A stretch of 64,000 bases of DNA, from the NCBI RefSeq assembly GCF_000422725.1, contig NZ_AUGP01000028.1, positions 62,001 to 126,000 of the forward strand. The letters are read 5' to 3'. Positions 33,684 to 41,186 of this stretch are shown one piece after another. The notes below the pieces were generated by a model. The model searched no databases. It had not been told where the DNA came from and saw nothing but the letters and a program-made list of their open reading frames with translations. This stretch comes from Flavobacterium subsaxonicum WB 4.1-42 = DSM 21790. Its GTDB lineage: Bacteria > Bacteroidota > Bacteroidia > Flavobacteriales > Flavobacteriaceae. Position 1 is the stretch's first letter. The number at the start of each line of letters is the position of its first letter. The position numbers were made by a program, and so were the translations under genes.

Positions 33684-34415
33684 TTGAAAAATTGTTTCCT
33701 ACTACTGCTAACATTAGCTTCTGTAACGCTATATGCGCAGGAGCGTAAACCCATCAGCGGTAAAGTTGTTTCTGATTTTGATGACCTTGAGGGCATTTAC
33801 GTAATTAACAAAAATGCCGATAAAAGTGTTTTAACTTCCCGCGGCGGTTATTTTAATATCCCGGCCACCGTTAACGATACCCTTGTATTTTCATCCTTAC
33901 AATTTGAGGCGAAGACTGTTGTGGTATGCGAAGAAAATACCAATGCCGACCTGCTGTTTGTTCCGCTTGAGGTGCTGCACCGCGAGCTAAACGAATTGGT
34001 AATTGTAGATTACAGCCACATTATCAATACCGAAACACTGGGCCTTGTACCCAAAGGGCAAAAGCAATACACCCCTGCCGAGAAAAAACTGGCTACAGCA
34101 TCTAAATTTAAAATGAATCCGCTTGGGCTCGACCCCATTATTAATATGTTCTCCGGGCGTACCGCCATGCTGCGAGATGCCGCCGATATTGAGAAGAAGG
34201 AGGATTTAATGGAGAAAATTAATTATATTTATACTGCCGAAGATATTGTGGCCAAGCTTAAAATTCCGGCCGACTATGTGCGCGGGTTTGTTTTTTACGT
34301 GGTAGAGAACAAATATTTTAGCAATGCCATGAATGCTAAGAACGAGAACATGGCCAAATTTTTATTGGCAGGCCTGGCTACCAAGTATCTGGCCTTAATA
34401 AACGAGAATGAATAA
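33684..34415 (+). CDS. Carboxypeptidase-like regulatory domain protein, array member 1
   Basis: 243 residues from a TTG at 33684, chosen because it gives the signal peptide MKNCFLLLLTLASVTLYAQ seen in all paralogues; an ATG at 33615 is the alternative. After the signal, ERKPISGKVVSDFDDLEGI starts the CarboxypepD_reg-like beta-sandwich (about 20-105), then LGLVPKGQKQYTPAEKKL and a helical C-terminal half (NMFSGRTAML, IPADYVRGFVFYVVE). Function is unknown; it is exported, with no TonB receptor barrel attached. It is the first and a more diverged member. Overlaps member 2 by eight bases. Confidence 0.82.
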   Translation: MKNCFLLLLTLASVTLYAQERKPISGKVVSDFDDLEGIYVINKNADKSVLTSRGGYFNIPATVNDTLVFSSLQFEAKTVVVCEENTNADLLFVPLEVLHRELNELVIVDYSHIINTETLGLVPKGQKQYTPAEKKLATASKFKMNPLGLDPIINMFSGRTAMLRDAADIEKKEDLMEKINYIYTAEDIVAKLKIPADYVRGFVFYVVENKYFSNAMNAKNENMAKFLLAGLATKYLALINENE

Positions 34416-35109
34416 ACTGCTTTCTATACTGTTGTTTTTTGTGTGCCTTCCGGCGGTATGCCAGGATCGTAAAGCCCTGCAGGGGCGGGTTGTTACCGGC
34501 GATCTTGCTGTGCCCGATGTATTTGTTATTAACAAAACCACCGCGTTGGAAACCAAGACCGATGCCCAGGGTAATTTCACTATTCAGGCCAAGGCCGGAG
34601 ACCTCTTGGTGGTGTACAGCACAAAAACGCAGGTTAGGCAGTTTGCGGTTAGCGAGGCATCGTTTGCCGAAGTGCCGTATGTAATATCGGTTAATTATAA
34701 TGCGTACGAGCTGGAAGAGGTAGTGGTAGAGGGCAGTACCATAAACAGCGTTAGCCTGGGTATTGTGCCTAAAGACCAAAAGCAATATACCGCCGCCGAG
34801 AAAAAGCTTTTTACTGCCGAAGATGGTACCGATGCTATTTTTAACGCTATTAGCGGACGCAGCAAAATGCTTAAAAAGGCAGTGGAGACCGAAAAGAAAG
34901 TAGGTGTTATAGAATATTTAAATGGCCTTTATACTGACGAAGAGATTATTGAGGAGTTTAAAATTCCGGCAGAAAATGTACAGGGTTTTTTGTTTTATGC
35001 TGCCGAGAACAAAAACATTATAGAGACTATTAAAGGCGATAACCCATCGCTTGTAAAATTAAAGCTTATAGATATTAGCATACAGTACCTTGCATCAATA
35101 AAACAGTAA
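34408..35109 (+). CDS. Carboxypeptidase-like regulatory domain protein, array member 2
   Basis: 233 residues. Signal peptide MNKLLSILLFFVCLPAVCQ, then DRKALQGRVV and the regulatory beta-sandwich (VFVINKTTALETKTDAQGNF, AGDLLVVYS), ending in YELEEVVVEGS, which resembles the start of a TonB-receptor plug. The C-terminal part has LGIVPKDQKQYTAAEKKL, NAISGRSKMLKKAVETEKK, NGLYTDEEIIEEFKIPAENV and QGFLFYAAE. The start overlaps the end of member 1 as ATGAATAA. Five bases separate it from member 3. Confidence 0.85.
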   Translation: MNKLLSILLFFVCLPAVCQDRKALQGRVVTGDLAVPDVFVINKTTALETKTDAQGNFTIQAKAGDLLVVYSTKTQVRQFAVSEASFAEVPYVISVNYNAYELEEVVVEGSTINSVSLGIVPKDQKQYTAAEKKLFTAEDGTDAIFNAISGRSKMLKKAVETEKKVGVIEYLNGLYTDEEIIEEFKIPAENVQGFLFYAAENKNIIETIKGDNPSLVKLKLIDISIQYLASIKQ

Positions 35110-35114
35110 CAATT

Positions 35115-35858
35115 ATGGCTAAACTGCTTTACCTGCTTTTATTTATTACCACAGTGGGTTTTAGCCAGGAGCGCAAACCTCTTAACGGCCGCGTGGTTAA
35201 TGGCACAGCCGGGATAAGTAATGTTTTTGTTATTAATAAAACACTGGGTGCAGAAGTTACAACCAACAGTACCGGTAATTTTATTATTTCTGCAAAGGCG
35301 GGAGATAAAATTGTAGTGTATAGCAATACATTAGAGGTTAGGGAATTTGCCATTAGCGAGGCTTGTTTTTTAGACAACCCGTATGTACTGTCAGTAAACT
35401 ATAAGCCGTATGAATTGGAAGAGGTTACTGTTACGGCCAGCGCTATTACGGCAGAATCGCTTAATATTGTGCCTAAAAATCAGCGTAAATATACCCCGGC
35501 CGAAAAAAAGTTATATACCGCAGGCGATTTTAAATGGATTGACCTGCTGCATATTTTAGGCGGATCGATGCCTTTTGATCCGGTTCTTAATGCTATTAAT
35601 GGCCGTACTAAACGTATGAAAGAGGGTATTGCTACCGAGAAAAAAGAAACCGCATCAGACTATATTGATGGCCTTTACACCGAAGACGAAATTATAAACG
35701 GGCTTAAGGTGCCCAAAGAGCATGTGCAGGGTTTTGTATACTATGCTATAGAAAATCCGGCGGTTGCTGCTGCCACCCGCGCCGATAATCAATCGTTGGT
35801 AAGGTTATTGATGATAGATTTAGCAAACAAATACGTGTCTTTAAAGCAACAAGAATGA
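35115..35858 (+). CDS. Carboxypeptidase-like regulatory domain protein, array member 3
   Basis: 247 residues. Signal peptide MAKLLYLLLFITTVGFSQ, then ERKPLNGRVVNGTAGISNVF. Same domain order as the other members; ELEEVTVTASAITAESLNIV at the domain junction. An insertion after the AEKKLYTAGDF segment (WIDLLHILGGSMPFDPVL) distinguishes it from member 2. NAINGRTKRMKEGIATEKK and VPKEHVQGFVYYAIE mark the C-terminal half. The stop overlaps the start of member 4 by four bases. Confidence 0.85.
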   Translation: MAKLLYLLLFITTVGFSQERKPLNGRVVNGTAGISNVFVINKTLGAEVTTNSTGNFIISAKAGDKIVVYSNTLEVREFAISEACFLDNPYVLSVNYKPYELEEVTVTASAITAESLNIVPKNQRKYTPAEKKLYTAGDFKWIDLLHILGGSMPFDPVLNAINGRTKRMKEGIATEKKETASDYIDGLYTEDEIINGLKVPKEHVQGFVYYAIENPAVAAATRADNQSLVRLLMIDLANKYVSLKQQE

Positions 35859-36619
35859 AAAAATTAGCCGTCCTTATACTACTTCTATTTATTACACTCC
35901 CCATCATCGCGCAGGAGCGCAAACCCCTTTTAGGCCGCGTGGTGGAAACTGATAACAGCTTTTTGCCTGTTAGTGGCGTATTTGTAATTAACAAAGCTAC
36001 CGCTGTAGAGGTTAAAACCGATGCTACCGGTACTTTTAGCCTGGATGCCAAAGCAGGCGATGTGCTTACTGTTTACAGCAAGCGCACCGTGGTGCACGAT
36101 TTTATTGTAAACCAGCAATCGTTTAAAGACCAGCCCTATGTGGTGGCAGTTAAAGTAACAGCCTACGAGCTTAAAGAGGTGGTTATAGATGAGAAATCGG
36201 TTACAACCGAATCGCTTAATTTGGTAAAGGACGGCCAGCCCAGATATACCGTTGCCGAAAGGCGCGCCAAACAGGCCAATAGCATTAAACCTTCTACGGG
36301 TTTAACGGGCACCGGCGGGGTGGGCATCCCTACCGATGTTATTGCCAATGTTTTTAGCGGCCGTAAAAAGATGCTTAAACAGGCAATGGTGACAGAGAAA
36401 AACGAGGCCGGTATTAACAAGATTAACAGCCTGTATACCGAAAAAGAAATTATAGAAGACCTTAAAATACCCGAAGACTACGTACAGGGGTTTATATTTT
36501 ATGCGGTTGAGGATGCCGAATTTAAGTCGGCTTTTGCAGCCAACAATAACGATCGTATCAGGGCGCGTATTAGTGCCCTTGCATTAGACTATTTAGCACT
36601 TAGCGAAGAAGATGAATAA
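35855..36619 (+). CDS. Carboxypeptidase-like regulatory domain protein, array member 4
   Basis: 254 residues. Signal peptide MKKLAVLILLLFITLPIIAQ, then ERKPLLGRVVETDNSFLPVS with a small insertion in the first strand. Core VFVINKATAVEVKTDATGTF, AGDVLTVYSKRTVVHDF, YELKEVVIDEKSVTTESLNL. It reads VKDGQPRYTVAERRA where other members have VPKNQ. C-terminal NVFSGRKKMLKQAMVTEKN and IPEDYVQGFIFYAVE. Starts with ATGA overlap on member 3 and ends with an eight-base overlap on member 5. Confidence 0.85.
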   Translation: MKKLAVLILLLFITLPIIAQERKPLLGRVVETDNSFLPVSGVFVINKATAVEVKTDATGTFSLDAKAGDVLTVYSKRTVVHDFIVNQQSFKDQPYVVAVKVTAYELKEVVIDEKSVTTESLNLVKDGQPRYTVAERRAKQANSIKPSTGLTGTGGVGIPTDVIANVFSGRKKMLKQAMVTEKNEAGINKINSLYTEKEIIEDLKIPEDYVQGFIFYAVEDAEFKSAFAANNNDRIRARISALALDYLALSEEDE

Positions 36620-37361
36620 ACTATTATACCTTTTGCTGTGCATTACCTTACCGCTTATGGCCCAGGAGCGCAAGCCGCTATTGGGGCGTGTTGTTGCAGG
36701 TACCGATGCTGTTGCCAATGTGTTTGTAATTAATAAAAAAGCAGGCACTGAGACTAAGACCGATGATAAGGGCAATTTTACCCTTAATGCCAAAGTGGGC
36801 GATGTGCTTACTGTTTACAGCAACCGCACCGAGGTGCGCGATTTTATAATAAACCCTATTGCCTTTACGGATAGCCCCTATGTTATGGCTGTTAAAATCA
36901 CGGCTTACGAATTGGACGAGGTGGTTATTAACGATGTGGGCGTAACATCAGAATCGTTAGGGCTGGTGCCTAAAAACCAAAAGCGCTACACTCCGGCCGA
37001 AAGGCGGCTTAAAACAGCATCGGAGTTTAAGCCCGATTTCTTTTTGGGCTACATGCCCGGCATTGGCATCCCTACAGATGCTATTATAAATGCCATTAGC
37101 GGACGTACCAAAATGCTTAAAAAGGCGTTAACTACAGAGCGTAAGGAGTTTGCTATAGATAATATAAACGGTTTGTATACCGAGCAGGAAATTAAAGACG
37201 AACTGCAAATACCACAGGAGTATGTGCAGGGCTTTATTTTTTATGCGGCAGAAGACCCCGGTTATGTTGCGGCCTTAAAAGCCAAGAACAATCATTTAGC
37301 AAAACTTACCATAGCTAACCTTGCCCTTAAATACATTGCTATAATAAAGGAAGATGAATAA
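36612..37361 (+). CDS. Carboxypeptidase-like regulatory domain protein, array member 5
   Basis: 249 residues. Signal peptide MNKLLYLLLCITLPLMAQ, then ERKPLLGRVVAGTDAVANVF, VGDVLTVYSNRTEVRDF (nearly the same as member 4), YELDEVVINDVGVTSESLGL and VPKNQKRYTPAERRLKTASE. The C-terminal half carries NAISGRTKMLKKALTTERKE, shared almost word for word with member 6, and IPQEYVQGFIFYAAE. ATGAATAA junctions at both ends point to unit duplication. Confidence 0.85.
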   Translation: MNKLLYLLLCITLPLMAQERKPLLGRVVAGTDAVANVFVINKKAGTETKTDDKGNFTLNAKVGDVLTVYSNRTEVRDFIINPIAFTDSPYVMAVKITAYELDEVVINDVGVTSESLGLVPKNQKRYTPAERRLKTASEFKPDFFLGYMPGIGIPTDAIINAISGRTKMLKKALTTERKEFAIDNINGLYTEQEIKDELQIPQEYVQGFIFYAAEDPGYVAALKAKNNHLAKLTIANLALKYIAIIKEDE

Positions 37362-38142
37362 AACAATTACCTTATTACTATTGCTGCTGGCCACATTATC
37401 GGCCTGGTGCCAGGACCGCAAGCCGCTACAGGGGCATGTGGTGGCAGGCAATGCAGTGGCTAATGGGGTGTTTGTTATCAATAAAAATACGGGCGAAGAG
37501 GTAAAGACCGATGCTAAAGGCAATTTTACACTACCTGTTAAACTGGGCGATGCCCTTGTAGTGTACAGCGACCGTATTGATGTTCGCGAATTTTCGGTTA
37601 ATGCATTTACGTTTAAAGAGGTGCCGTTTGTAATGGCGGTAAACCCCAGGTCGTACGAACTAAAAGAAGTGGTTATAGAGCAGACTATTACATCAGAATC
37701 ACTCGGCCTTGTGCCAAAAAATCAACTACGCAGAACGGTGGCCGAACGCAGGCTATACGCCGCAGGCGGAGAGGTAGGCGTTGGGCTTGGCTTTACGGTA
37801 TCGTTAGATGGTATTATAAATGCTATTTCCGGCCGCATAAAAATGCTTAAGAAAGCTCTGGAAACTGAGCGTAAAGAGTTTGCCATTGCCGAATTTAACG
37901 GACTATATACTGACCAGGAAATTGCAGCGCAGTTTAACATCCCACAGGAATATATAAAAGGCTTTGTGTATTATGCCGTTGATGATGCCGAATGCCGCGA
38001 TGCACTGCGCTCTAACAATAACGAGCTGAGCAGGCTACACATATTGCGCCTTGCCCCAATGTATGTAGACCTTTTAATAGAAGGTGGTGCAATAAATAAT
38101 ACGCTAACCGGCGGCCATATACCCTCTGCAAATGAAGACTAA
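37354..38142 (+). CDS. Carboxypeptidase-like regulatory domain protein, array member 6
   Basis: 262 residues. Signal peptide MNKTITLLLLLLATLSAWCQ, then DRKPLQGHVVAGNAVANGVF, LGDALVVYSDRIDVREF, YELKEVVIEQTITSESLGLV and PKNQLRRTVAERRLYAAGG. C-terminal NAISGRIKMLKKALETERKE, NGLYTDQEIAAQFNIPQEYI, KGFVYYAVDD. It has a longer tail (EGGAINNTLTGGHIPSANED) than the others, reading into the region that overlaps member 7 by 11 bases. Confidence 0.85.
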   Translation: MNKTITLLLLLLATLSAWCQDRKPLQGHVVAGNAVANGVFVINKNTGEEVKTDAKGNFTLPVKLGDALVVYSDRIDVREFSVNAFTFKEVPFVMAVNPRSYELKEVVIEQTITSESLGLVPKNQLRRTVAERRLYAAGGEVGVGLGFTVSLDGIINAISGRIKMLKKALETERKEFAIAEFNGLYTDQEIAAQFNIPQEYIKGFVYYAVDDAECRDALRSNNNELSRLHILRLAPMYVDLLIEGGAINNTLTGGHIPSANED

Positions 38143-38872
38143 ACTACTTTACCTGTTACTTTTATTGCCGTTAACCATCTTTGCGCAACAAAGAGAACTG
38201 CTTAACGGGCGTGTAATATCCGATACCATGAAGGTGGAGTATGTTAGCATCAAAAACCTGTCGTCATCAGCATCAGTCGTGTCAGATGCCGACGGAAAAT
38301 TCCGTATCAATACCCGTGTGGGCGATACGCTCAGGGTATCGGGAATTTCGTTTTCTGATGCCGTAGTAAAAGTTACCAACGAAAATTTTAAGGAAGGACT
38401 AATTGTTATTCGCTTAGTGGGCAACATTACCATGCTGGACGAGGTGGTTGTTAGCGGCCTTACCGGCAACCTTGCTTATGATAGTAAACATGCAAGAATT
38501 GTAGAAACCCCTGCCGAAAAATTTGATGTGCACCAAATAAATAAAGACCTGTATATAAAAAGCGTAGCCGGTAACGGCCGGGGTATGGACTTTCTGGCCA
38601 TTGGCCGTATGGTATCCGGGCCTCCTAAACGCGTAACACCTCCCAAGCAGGTATTTATAACCGATAAGGTTTTTGCCGTTGCCGTGCGCGAGCTTTACAG
38701 CGATAAATATTTTGTGGAAAGCCTTAAAATTAGAAAAGAAGACATAACTTTATTCCTGGCGTATTGCGATGAAGGCGAGAGCGTTCGCTACCTGCTAAAT
38801 CCTAATAACGAGTTTCAGCTTATAAGCTATCTAAGCACCAAAAGCGAACAATACCTTAAAACCAAACAATAA
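38132..38872 (+). CDS. Carboxypeptidase-like regulatory domain protein, array member 7 (diverged)
   Basis: 246 residues. Signal peptide MKTKLLYLLLLLPLTIFAQ, then QRELLNGRVISDTMKVEYVS. The regulatory domain keeps DADGKFRINTRVGDTLRVSG and ends MLDEVVVSGLTGN, again TonB-plug-like. The middle differs from members 1-6 (no VPKNQ-type motif); the C-terminal FVESLKIRKEDITLFLAYCD and SEQYLKTK are shared with member 8. It overlaps member 6 by 11 bases. Confidence 0.85.
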   Translation: MKTKLLYLLLLLPLTIFAQQRELLNGRVISDTMKVEYVSIKNLSSSASVVSDADGKFRINTRVGDTLRVSGISFSDAVVKVTNENFKEGLIVIRLVGNITMLDEVVVSGLTGNLAYDSKHARIVETPAEKFDVHQINKDLYIKSVAGNGRGMDFLAIGRMVSGPPKRVTPPKQVFITDKVFAVAVRELYSDKYFVESLKIRKEDITLFLAYCDEGESVRYLLNPNNEFQLISYLSTKSEQYLKTKQ

Positions 38873-38873
38873 C

Positions 38874-39698
38874 ATGAAGGCTTATAAAACACTGCTGTTG
38901 GTAATGCTGTTAGTACTGCCGGTGGCTGCGTTTGCGCAAAAGGTAAGTCCGCGTCAAATACTAAACGGCAAGGTAATAGCCGATTCGCTCGCTGTAGAAA
39001 GCCTTAATGTAAACAACATAAGCTCGCACATTGGTGCGGTGACTGATGAAAAAGGCCTTTTTACCATCTATGCCCGTGCTAATGATACCCTTACATTTTC
39101 GAGCGTAAACATCCATCCTGTAAAAATTGTACTTAAAGAAAGCGATTTTAGCCAGAGGCAGCTCGTTATAAAGCTCAACGTAAATGTTACGGTGCTGGAT
39201 GAGGTAATAATTTTGCCCACCCGAATGATAGGCGACCTGGGTACGGTAAGTAAAAACACCAAAACCAACACCATAACATCGGGCATTGATGGGGTAGACC
39301 TTAAAGACACTTATACCGAAATGAAGTTTAAGCCCATAGAGTATAAGGTAGACGAGGTTGTTAACGGGGCTTTGCCGGCACAAATGCATCCGCTTCGGGG
39401 TGTAGACTTTGCCCGTATTTACAGGCTGTACATTAAAAAAGACAAGAAAACCAAAAAAGACCGCGGTGAGGTATATTCTGCCGAGGCGCAAAAAACTTTT
39501 GCCGAAGCCGTTAAAGAGCGGTTTACCTATAACTTTTTTACCGAAGCCCTAAAGATTCCGGCTAACGAAATTGCCCTCTTCCTTAATTTTAGCGATACCG
39601 GAGAAGCCTCTAAAGCCCTATTGGAGCCTAAAAAAGAATTTGAACTTACCGATTACCTTGTTACAAAATCTGAGGAGTATTTAAAGGGGAGGAAGTAA
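38874..39698 (+). CDS. Carboxypeptidase-like regulatory domain protein, array member 8 (diverged)
   Basis: 274 residues, the longest. Signal peptide MKAYKTLLLVMLLVLPVAAFAQ, then RQILNGKVIADSLAVESLNV, TDEKGLFTIYARANDTLTFS, VLDEVIILPTRMIGDLGT. A Lys-rich segment (KKDKKTKKDRGEV) precedes the C-terminal FFTEALKIPANEIALFLNFS and SEEYLKGRK, matching member 7. One base separates it from member 7. It is the last gene of the array; only repeats follow. Confidence 0.85.
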   Translation: MKAYKTLLLVMLLVLPVAAFAQKVSPRQILNGKVIADSLAVESLNVNNISSHIGAVTDEKGLFTIYARANDTLTFSSVNIHPVKIVLKESDFSQRQLVIKLNVNVTVLDEVIILPTRMIGDLGTVSKNTKTNTITSGIDGVDLKDTYTEMKFKPIEYKVDEVVNGALPAQMHPLRGVDFARIYRLYIKKDKKTKKDRGEVYSAEAQKTFAEAVKERFTYNFFTEALKIPANEIALFLNFSDTGEASKALLEPKKEFELTDYLVTKSEEYLKGRK

Positions 39699-39720
39699 GT
39701 AGTCATCACGGATAAAGTAA

Positions 39721-39751
39721 ATGTCATGCTGAGCTTGTCGAAGCGCGGCAT
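39721..39751 (+). repeat. Dispersed repeat, CATGCTGAGCTTGTCGAAG family
   Basis: Contains CATGCTGAGCTTGTCGAAGC. A second, diverged copy is at 42573-42605 (CATGCTCAGCTTGCCGAAGT). I know this sequence as a frequent intergenic repeat in Bacteroidota. Confidence 0.6.
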
Positions 39752-39798
39752 TTATTTTTTGACTATCATCATACATTTAAGTACTATTCCTCATTTGT

Positions 39799-39831
39799 CC
39801 TCACCCCAACCCCTCTCCAAAAGAGAGGGGG
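39799..39831. repeat. Dispersed palindrome, CCCCTCTCC family
   Basis: CCTCACCCCAACCCCTCTCC followed by AAAAGAGAGGGGGA; an imperfect hairpin of the family also found at 32581-32615 and 40263-40308. Confidence 0.6.
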
Positions 39832-39931
39832 AATTTACTCAACTGTCTTACCCTGAAATTGGCAATCGTGGCATTCCCATCTGTTGGACTATCGTGTGGA
39901 TACATATTTTTATTTAAAACATAATGCTTTA

Positions 39932-40180
39932 TGTTTTACCAAGAAGACACAAAGCAATACTTACTCCTTAAAGCACAAAGCCCGCTAAGACAACCATCTA
40001 AATGTGGAAGAACACAAGGCTGGGGCCATTAAAAACTGTATCAATATCCATAAAGCCTTGTGTTCTTTGCAGATAACAAACTTGTCCGTGGTGTACTGAT
40101 GGAGTATAAATAAATCTTTGTGAACCTTGTGTTTAAGTATTTGCCCTGGCTTTGTGGTAAAATTAAAAAAGATGGGTCCA
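39932..40180. repeat. Decayed inverted-repeat element of CACAAAG type
   Basis: Outer ends TTTTACCAAGAAGACACAAAG and CTTTGTGGTAAAA point at each other, and inside is a perfect 14-bp inverted pair AAGAACACAAGGCT (40008-40021) / AGCCTTGTGTTCTT (40054-40067). It resembles the gene-flanking arms at 25415-25883 in style, but carries no gene. Confidence 0.5.
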
Positions 40181-40190
40181 CACGATAGCT

Positions 40191-40225
40191 CTTTTGGAGG
40201 GGTGGCTGAAAGCCGTGGTGGTTTT
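40191..40225 (+). repeat. Solo copy of the DUF559-element arm
   Basis: TTGGAGGGGTGGCTGAAAGC and the following CGTGGTGGTT match the left arm at 17088-17125 with one change; the outer hairpin half is degraded. No DUF559 gene is nearby. Confidence 0.8.
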
Positions 40226-40262
40226 TCGATGTAGCATATCATCATACATTTATATAATATAC

Positions 40263-40308
40263 TGGCCTCACCCCAACCTTTTCCTTTGGAGAGGGGTTGG
40301 GGGTGAGG
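40263..40308. repeat. Dispersed palindrome, CCTCACCCCAACC family
   Basis: CCTCACCCCAACC (40265-40277) and GGTTGGGGGTGAGG (40295-40308) form a 13-bp near-perfect inverted pair around TTTTCCTTTGGAGAGG. Bases 39699-40390 hold no gene, only these repeats. Confidence 0.75.
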
Positions 40309-40390
40309 CCTACTACCGTAGCGTACTACATTACAAATCCCAATAACATTTTATACCTTTGTTTTTTACAGCTACAAAACCAACCCCGTT

Positions 40391-41185
40391 ATGGATATAT
40401 ACCATATTACAGAACCTACAGCACCTAAAGTGCCTATAATAATAAGCTCGCCGCATTCGGGCACCTATTTTCCGCAGGAAATAGCCTCGCGGCTTACGCC
40501 GCAAATGGCGCAAACCCCCGATGATGCCGACTGGTTTATAGACCGCCTGTACGATTTTGCCCCGCAAATGGGCATTACCCTTATAAAAGCAAATTACTGC
40601 CGCTGGGTAATCGACCTTAACCGCGACCCCGAGAGCAAACCCCTCTATACCGATGGGCGCGTTATTACCGGGCTTGTGCCGCTTACTAACTTTAACGGCG
40701 ACCCATTATACGTTACCGGCGAACCCGATGCAAGCGAAATTGCCGAAAGGGTACACAAATACTACCTTCCGTATCACGAAAAAATAGAAGAGCTTATAGA
40801 ACAAACGGTTAGCCAGTTTGGTGTGGCCCTGTTGTTTGATGCGCATTCTATCCGCAGGGTGGTGCCGGGCATCAGGCCAGAGCCGTTTCCGCAGCTTATA
40901 CTGGGCGATAACGATGGTACATCGGCGTCGGCCGAGATTATCAATACGGCCTGGCAGGTGTTGCAAAACAGCGGCTATGAGGCCGAGCATAACCACCCGT
41001 TTAAGGGCGGGCACATTACGCGCTATTTTGGCAAGCCTAAAAAAAACGTACATGCCCTGCAGCTCGAAATGGCCAAGACCAATTATATGGATGCTACCGA
41101 AACTAAGTATGACGATGCCAATGCAACGGCAATGCGCGGGGTGCTGGCCGATATGTTTACCCAACTTATAAAAACACTGCAATAA
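40391..41185 (+). CDS. hutG: N-formylglutamate amidohydrolase
   Basis: 264 residues. Hydrolyses N-formylglutamate to glutamate and formate. Family motifs: IIISSPHSGTYFP near 16-28 (metal-binding His), ADWFIDRLYDF, YCRWVIDLNRDPE near 69-81 and LLFDAHSIRRVVPG near 147-160. It is followed after one base by hutF, the enzyme that makes its substrate, which supports the assignment. Histidase and urocanase are not in this window. Confidence 0.92.
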   Translation: MDIYHITEPTAPKVPIIISSPHSGTYFPQEIASRLTPQMAQTPDDADWFIDRLYDFAPQMGITLIKANYCRWVIDLNRDPESKPLYTDGRVITGLVPLTNFNGDPLYVTGEPDASEIAERVHKYYLPYHEKIEELIEQTVSQFGVALLFDAHSIRRVVPGIRPEPFPQLILGDNDGTSASAEIINTAWQVLQNSGYEAEHNHPFKGGHITRYFGKPKKNVHALQLEMAKTNYMDATETKYDDANATAMRGVLADMFTQLIKTLQ

Positions 41186-41186
41186 A

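Noticed and set aside
38961..39491. 176-codon minus-strand frame opposite array member 8
   Set aside because: Member 8 has a signal peptide and paralogues on the plus strand; the antisense frame has none.
40706..41182. 158-codon minus-strand frame opposite hutG
   Set aside because: Shadow of a gene with conserved active-site motifs.
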